From Flaccisagitta enflata (Eukaryota > Chaetognatha > Sagittoidea > Aphragmophora): DNA of 64,000 nucleotides. Both the position numbers and the translations under genes were made by a program. Of the stretch, positions 45,301 through 53,028 are shown one piece after another (position 1 is the stretch's first letter; each line of letters begins with the position of its first letter). The notes below the pieces were generated by a model. That model was not told where the DNA came from. It searched no databases and saw only the letters and a list, made by a program, of their open reading frames with translations. The DNA lies in contig OZ231126.1 of assembly GCA_965153355.1 (NCBI GenBank), positions 71,610,001-71,674,000 on the forward strand. The letters are read 5' to 3'.

Positions 45301-48300
45301 TAGGTCACACTAAATGGTTTGATACAGAAATAGTTTAAATTTTAAGCCACCGTTACATTTTTATACGGTGACTCAAAAAATGAAAATTTAAATTCTTTTG
45401 AAAATTATAGTGTGCGACCTATCAAATGAAAGGGAATCTTGCATAGATTAACAATATGGAATCAAAAATTGAGTCAACACACCCCAGTAGAATCTGCATT
45501 GAAAATGAAAAAAATGAAATGAAAATGAAAACAAGGTTTATTCCCTCCATGGGGCAAAAAAGGGTACACAGCAGCGCAATGGTCAAGTGGGGGAGGAGGG
45601 ATTACACTTAAGTTGGGGCTTCCAATAATAATACACAAGTGAAAAAACGGCGTTATCATTTCGGACAGCTTGTTCCTGGGCAATCCCCATAAAATCATGA
45701 ATCCGATACAACATTGTTGTACAAACAAAGAAAATAAGATAATCGTAAATCCAAAGAGCGTCTGATTATTTCTGATTTTGAGAATAACTAAAAAAGCGCT
45801 CGGTGAATGATTTTGTTTTTACTAGTAATAAGTTATTGCACCCTAATCAGGAAAACGGTTGATGTCAGTCTTTGACTTTTTGACTTATTCGAGAGAAACA
45901 GGGTTTTCATTTTCTTATGGGGAAGTTGTGCATCTCATAATGCTGATTGAGCCCTCCAATGAAATTGATAGGGTAAGTATATTTGATAATTATCTTTCAT
46001 TTGGCGCCAAGCAGAATACTCTACAACAAATATTTTTTTCACTATGATTTTTTAAAGATATATTTACAAAAAATTCAATTGGATTTTTTTTTTTTTTTTT
46101 TTTTTAGGATCAATAAAAGTGTTTACTTGAGCATGCAAACAAAAAAAAAAACATGTTTATGAGCACATATGCTCATCTGTGAGGGCGTTTTTGAAGATTT
46201 CAGCTCATTTAGCTCACTTGGCTCAGTCTATTCTTTCTGATTTCAGAAACGATAAATGAATAAATATTTTCATACTTGTTCAATCAAGCAAATAAAAAAA
46301 CATGTCAGTGAGCAATACTGCTCATCTGTGAGGGTATTGCTAAATATTCTAGCTCATTTAGCTCAATTAACTTACTCCTTTTCTCTGATTTGAAATATGA
46401 TAAATATATCAATGTTTTAATTTAAGCATGCAAATACAAGAGAGCATGTCAGTGAGCAAAGCTGGTTGTCTCGTAGAATTGTTTTGAATACACTTTTTTT
46501 TTTTTTTATAAGAGACTTTTTTATAAGAGACATGAGGCTGAGATTCTCTGAAAATTTAAGAACAAAATAAGAGACAGCTCAGGCTGACTTTTGCCTCAGC
46601 TAATTTTTTTGTTTTTATATGCGTCCTCGCATCTCTATAATAGTCGGTGTCTTTCAGTTGGTTGGTCGGACGGTTGGTCGATTGGTTGGTCGGTTGGTAA
46701 AGCATTAAAAACATTAAAATCATGTACTTTTTCAACAGAAAAGTTGTCCTAACCCAGTAAAAGTAGCATACATTCATAAATAACATTCATTCATAAATAA
46801 CATTCATTCATAGAAAACATACATTCATAAAAAATTCATTCATAAAAAACATTCACTCATAAAAAACATTCACTCAGAGGACGCATCGTTGGCCCACTTG
46901 GCCTTGTTATTACAATTGAGAGTAGTAAAAGTAGTAATAGTAGTTGTAGTAGTAGTAGTAGAAGTAGTAGTAGTAGTAGTTGTTGAAGTAGAGGTAGTAG
47001 TAGTAAAAGTAGTAGTAGTAAAAGTAGTAGTAGTAGTAGTAATATTAGTTGTTGTAGAGTAGAACTAGTAGTAGTTGAAGTAGCAGTAGTAGTAGTAGCA
47101 GTAGTAGTAGTAGCAGTAACAGAAGCAGTAACAGTAGTAGTAATGATAGTTATATCAATAGTAGTGATAATGGTATCAGTAATAGTATTAGTAATAACGG
47201 ATCAAGTCAGGGAAAAATAAGAACAAATTAAGAGAATTCGAGGCTGAAAATGACTTGGAATTTAAGAACACTCAGGCTGAGTTGAAAAAAGGTTGTCTCT
47301 TATAAAAAAAAAAAGTGTATCTTAGCTCATCTAGCTCATTGGCTCAGTTCTATTTTTCTGCCTCCCGCCTTAAATTGTAGTCCGCGTCGGAATGATATTC
47401 CATCGCGGACAAAAAATATGACCACGAAGGGACTCGAACCCTCAGTCTTCTGATCCGAAGTCAGACGCCTTATCCATTAGGCCACGCGGCCAGCTGACAG
47501 GAAAAGGATAAAGGGCATTTTGTTCCTCTCGGAATGAAACATGAAATCGGTTGAAAGGAAGACAGGCTTTTAGGAATAAAAACAAAAGAGCATCCCCAAG
47601 AATTCTCGACTTAATAGCTAATATGTAGATTGTAAATCTTATATCCCCGCTACCTATTACTTTTTCAGGTATTTCAAGGTAAAATTAGCTCTTTTTAAAT
47701 CTAAATTTGTCATTTTAAGACTTTTGGTAAGTCAGTCGATCAGTCAGTCGGTCAGTCAGTCAGTTGGAAAGAAGGTAGGAAGAAAAGGAAGGGAAGGAGG
47801 AAGAAAGCAAAGAAGGAATTGCAGGAGGGAGGGAATGAAAGAATGGGGAAGGAGAATGTTACTGAATGTATGTATGAAGTTAAGTATGTTTGGGGCCCGC
47901 GACTGTTGTGTTGGCCTGTTGCGCTTGTTCAAATATAAATAAACAAATAACGTACCCCTTTTCTTTATAAGCAACCTGTTTAAATGGGAGAACATCAAGT
48001 CGACTGATGTCTAATGGGGCCGACTTTTATGAGAGAACCAAGCCAGTAAAACCGCAAGTCTGACCAGATTGACTTTTGCAAACTACAACCGTTAAACAGG
48101 ATGACGTTTTGAGTGAGATCCGGAAAATGCAACAAACTGATTCCGCAGACGAAGATGGTGAAGATGATGACGACGACGACGATGACGACGATACGAGGAG
48201 CGGCCGAAGGAGCTCGCTGGGTATGCAACAACATGGAAGTAATGGAAGCAATGGAAATCCGAAAGATAAGATAAATGGTTATTAGCTTGTACCGAAATGA

Positions 48301-51300
48301 CAATAAACAATAAAATCAGAACTCCACAAGTAGTTCTTATTGTGGGGCTGTCTTGGGCTTCCAATGACATCACTTTTGGTCTGAAAAAATTGCATCTTGC
48401 TGTCCGCGCCTTACCTTCAAAGTGCTTAAATCTCTGTTTTGACTGCAGATTTGAAATCTGCAGAAAAAACTGTTAATTGAAAGTGCTTTCCTTTTTTCAA
48501 TATTCCAACTAGAAGGTGCTCAAAATAAGTGTCAAAGTTTGCAAAACTTACCTTTCTCTTTTATTTATATGTAAAATCGCCAAACTTACCTTTTTTTATA
48601 TCTTTAAGATGAATTTTGACTATGTATATATATGTATAATATTGAAAAAAGGAAAGCACTTTCAATTAACAGTTTTTTCTGCAGATTTCAAATCTGCAGT
48701 CAAAACAGAGATTTAAGCACTTTGAAATTTTTTGTTTCCCACAGGCTGAAGGAAAATTCAAGGTAAGGCGCGGACAGCAAGATGCAAAATTTTCAGACCA
48801 AAATTGATGCCATTAAGCCCAAGACAGCCCCACAACAAGAATTACTTGTGGAATTCTGATTTTATTGCTTTTAGTCATTTAGGTACAAGCTAATGGTTAT
48901 GGTTTTATCAGGATCATTTCTTTGATCTCTCTTGCGCGTACATAGTGTAAAGACTGTAAAGAGCGTAGTCAGCCGTGTGTAAATTTTAAAGTCACCTAAT
49001 CAATACTCATAATCAATAAAGCCCTATCTTTATCGTTGATATCATAGGCTTAGTCAAAGTATCTTGTTTGAAAAATATACCAAAAATTAAAAAAAAAAAA
49101 GCTTCAAAATTTTTGAAGCTTTCTCGTTGCGTAAACGCAATTCGAGGAGACAACAAGACAACAATCAAAAAAAAAAATTCAATATATATTGTTTTGATGA
49201 TAAAATTTGAGTGATAACAACAGTGGACAATGATGATGACAACAATGAATGATATAAACAACAAAAATTTCAAAAAAAAAAAAAATTCAAAAAAAAATTT
49301 CAAAAATTTTTTTTCAAAAAAAAAAAAAAAAAAAAAAAAAAGAATTTGACAAAAAAATTTCAAAAAAAGATTTTCAAAACATTTTTTTAAAGTTGAAGCA
49401 TGAAGATGATAACTGTAATTGAAGATGATGACAGTAGTTGAAGATGATGACAATAGTTGAAGATGACGACAGTAGCTGAAGATGACGACAGTAGTTGAAG
49501 ATGACGACAGTAGTTGAAGATGACGACAGTAGTTGAAGATGACGACAGTAGTTGAAGATGACGACAGTAGTTGAAGATGATGACAGTAGTTGAAGATGAT
49601 GACAGTAGTTGAAGATGATGACAGCAGTTGAAGAATGAAGATGATGCCAGCAGTTGAAGAATGAAGATGATGACAGCAGTTGAAGATGATGACAGCAGTT
49701 GAAGATGATGACAGCAGTTGAAGATGATGACAGCAATTGAAGATGATGACAGCAGTTGAAGATGATGACAGCAGTTGAAGATGATGACAGCAGTTGAAGA
49801 TGATGACAGCAGTTGAAGATGATGACAGCAGTTGAAGATGATGACAGCAGTTGAAGATGATGACAGCAGTTGAAGATGATGACAGCAGTTGAAGATGATG
49901 ACAGCAGTTGAAGATGATGACAGCAGTTGAAGATGATGACAGCAGTTGAAGATGATGACAGCAGTTGAAGATGATGACAGCAGTTGAAGATGATGACAGC
50001 AGTTGAAGATGATGACAGCAGTTGAAGATGATGACAGCAGTTGAAGATGATGACAGCAGTTGAAGATGATGACAGCAGTTGAAGATGATGACAGCAGTTG
50101 AAGATGATGACAGCAGTTGAAGATGATGACAGCAGTTGAAGATGATGACAGCAGTTGAAGATGATGACAGTAGTTGAAGATGATGACAGTAGTTGAAGAT
50201 GATGACAGTAGTTGAAGATGATGACAGTAGTTGAAGATGAGCACAGTAGTCGAAGATAATGACAGAAGTTGAAGATGATGACAGAAGTTGAAGACGATAA
50301 TAGAAATTAAAGATGATGACAATAATTGAAGATGAATCTTGAAATCCATGGTGGCAAACCTAAAGAAAAATCAGAATGTAATGAATGAGCAAGTAAAAGA
50401 ATTCATCAACTCCAATCCTCTTTATAAATCGCCTAAGTCCTATTTACATATTACTACACTAAAAAGCTAATAACTTATTAACCAGACTTCAGATTTAATT
50501 CGAATTTTGCAGGGGCTGTTTAATTAATATCCTTTACCTATATACCGAATTTAAAAAAAATCACATAACTTTACTACCCTTTGCATATGTAAACTGCCTA
50601 AATCCTAATAACATATTACTACATAAATAAGCCAATATCTCATAAACCAGACTTCAGATTTATGTCGAATTTTGCAGGGATTGTTTATTTAGTACCCTTT
50701 ACTTGTATACCAAATTTAAAACAAATTCACATAGTTTTACTACCCTCTACCTGTGTAAATTGCCTAAGTCCAGTAAAATGTTACTACAAAAATAATAGGC
50801 AAAGGGTAGTAAATGTTTATGAATTTTTCTGAAAATTGGTGACATAGAAATAACACTGGAAAAGTTTCATGAACTTCTGAAGTCTGGTTCAAAAGATATG
50901 AGAAGGTTCTAAACAACAGACAGAAAGACAACAGACTACGTGTCACCGCTACTTCATAGTCACCGACGAAAACTGTTCGTCGGGGACAAACAATCGGTAA
51001 GAAAACATTCTTGTTTACACAAGTTTGAACTTACAGAGTGACCTGCAATCACAGTTGGCTCCCGACGTATCAAGACCTTTCAATTCCACAGTTTTTTCAA
51101 CTTTTCAGTGTTACAACTTACGTATATTTTTTTAATGTCTAGTCTTGTTACATTCCTGTTACACGCCGCTTTGGAAGCCCCACATTATGAATGTCATGCG
51201 ATACACGTACACTGTGAACTTTAGTATCGAAACTTTCATCCATCTAAACATTTTTTCCCTTAAATTTTGCTTGTGTATTTCAGGGTTCGCTGCTTCCGTA

Positions 51301-52971
51301 GATAAAGAGAGTTCTTCAGAGGGAGAGAAGGCGGAGGACGAGGATGAGGAGGAGGAAGGAGACGAAAGGGAGGAAGCGGAGGACAGGAAACGAAGGAGAG
51401 CAAAAACTGCGAAGGGGTTGAGGCAGAAGACGTCGAAATCCAGAGGCGAGGTAACCTTGACAGCAAGGATATAATGAAAACACTTTACATACCAGAGCCT
51501 TATACTATATACTAACCTTGGGGAAATAGAAAATGGCGGAATTTTGAAAACTAATTCTATCTACCTTTAATTGAGAAAAACTAATTAAAATTGGTGATGT
51601 TTAGAAAGCTCTTCGAAAGATCTTTCATTTGAGTTGTGTCTGGAAACTCTGGCTCAAACCGTTTAAAAGTTAGAGCTATTTAAATGAGACTACCCCTCTT
51701 CTGCTCTGACCTCATGTGAAGAATGATTGCTCAAAAAAGAATATCCAAAAACCATGGTTAAACTTCTCTGATTTAGATGAAATTTGAACTGAAAGCAATA
51801 CATACCTTCATCTAACAGCTCCTAAAAAATTATCCAAATCGGTCAGTTTTTTCTATCCTTTTTATCATGAGAAAGATTTGGAAATTTCCAAGAAAAACCA
51901 GTGGTAAAGAGATAACAACCTGTTTCTTTTTAAATCATTTTGACTATAAAAATTTGACAAAAATCACATCAAATTTATGATGGTTTTTAAGCTCTGGGAA
52001 AGATCTTTAGGCTGGATCATCAAAGAAAATATTTTGTTAAGACAGTAGAGAAATATACGCAACTGAAGCAAAGGATGTCAATTTTGGTCTGTTTTTCTAA
52101 GATCTGAAATAAAAAAGTATGAAAACCATAGTAAAAATCATCCAATTAACACAAAAAATTAACTGGTATGAGATGACCTAATTACCACCTAAAATTTTGT
52201 GGCAATTGGATTAAGTCTTCTATCTTTATCATGACTTTAAATTTTTTACCAATTCCTTTCCATTGAGATACGGGCAGACCAGAAAATGATTAGTCTTATT
52301 CAAATCACTGTAGCTTCCAAACCGTTTGAGCTAGTATTTCCAGACACAACTCAAATGAAAGATCTTTCGAAGAGCTTTTCAGGCATCACCAATTTTAACC
52401 TATTTTTCTTATGTTGAGGTTCAGAAGAAAGGTTTTAAAAATCCGCCATTTTTTATTTCCCCAAGGTTATATTGTATAATATATATAAACTCACTGATCG
52501 ATCATGATCTGTAGTGGTTTAAGAAAGGCCACTATAGTTACCGTTCGACGACAATATCTTTATTCAAACGTCTTTTTGTCTCCCAAGGTTTTTATATAAA
52601 TTTATCAACTGATCTATCTAACTATTGCAAATTACAATCATAGCTGTTAAGAGAGGGCGACTCTGACTCGAAAGTCATAACTGCGTTTAACAGTTTCCTA
52701 TTGGTGACACTAAGAGGTTTTCATGATGCACTGCACGACATGCAGTGCTTAATACATGCAGTATGCACTACGTGATGTGTATGACACCCTTCCTTCAGGA
52801 GTCGGACGAGCCGGAATCTGGTGACAGCGGCATCTTGACGGACAACGAGCGTGATGAGGGCAAACCTGCGAGCGCAAGACTAGAAACCAAGAAAGAAAGA
52901 GACACTAAATGTAAGTTGGTGGGTGAGAGAGAGAGAGGGAGAGGGAGAGGGAGAGAGAGAGAAAGAGAGAA

Positions 52972-53028
<57 letters not shown>

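Larger units (their letters stand above)
44126..47417. repeat. 3.3 kb interval bounded by 50-bp inverted repeats
   Basis: TTTTTTGTCCGCGACGGAAT, ATCATTTCGACGCGGACTAT and AAGGCGGG near 44126-44177 are matched inverted at about 47363-47417. Each terminus is itself a GTCCGCG/CGCGGAC hairpin. Contents: (GTC)n at 44186, four to five tandem units of about 150 bases at 44360-44970 (GTGAAAAAC..GCATAACTTTGGCATTTTTC), a dispersed GTCC/GGTC element at 45135-45265, a foldback at 45272-45447, AGCTCATTTAGCTCA units at 46115-46500, a TGCGTCCTC element at 46617-46910 and (AGT)n at 46915-47160. No gene was recognised in it. The tRNA gene begins two bases beyond the right terminus. Confidence 0.6.

Noticed and set aside
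45859-46047. Short ORF with a GTAAGT donor near 45972
   Set aside because: It cannot be joined in phase to neighbouring exons without disrupting the 43405/48100 junction, and it lies in repeat-rich sequence.
49387-50349. 320-residue repeat ORF (minus)
   Set aside because: Period of 19 bp gives the same peptide in every frame; no start context, no flanking exon, and it lies within an intron.
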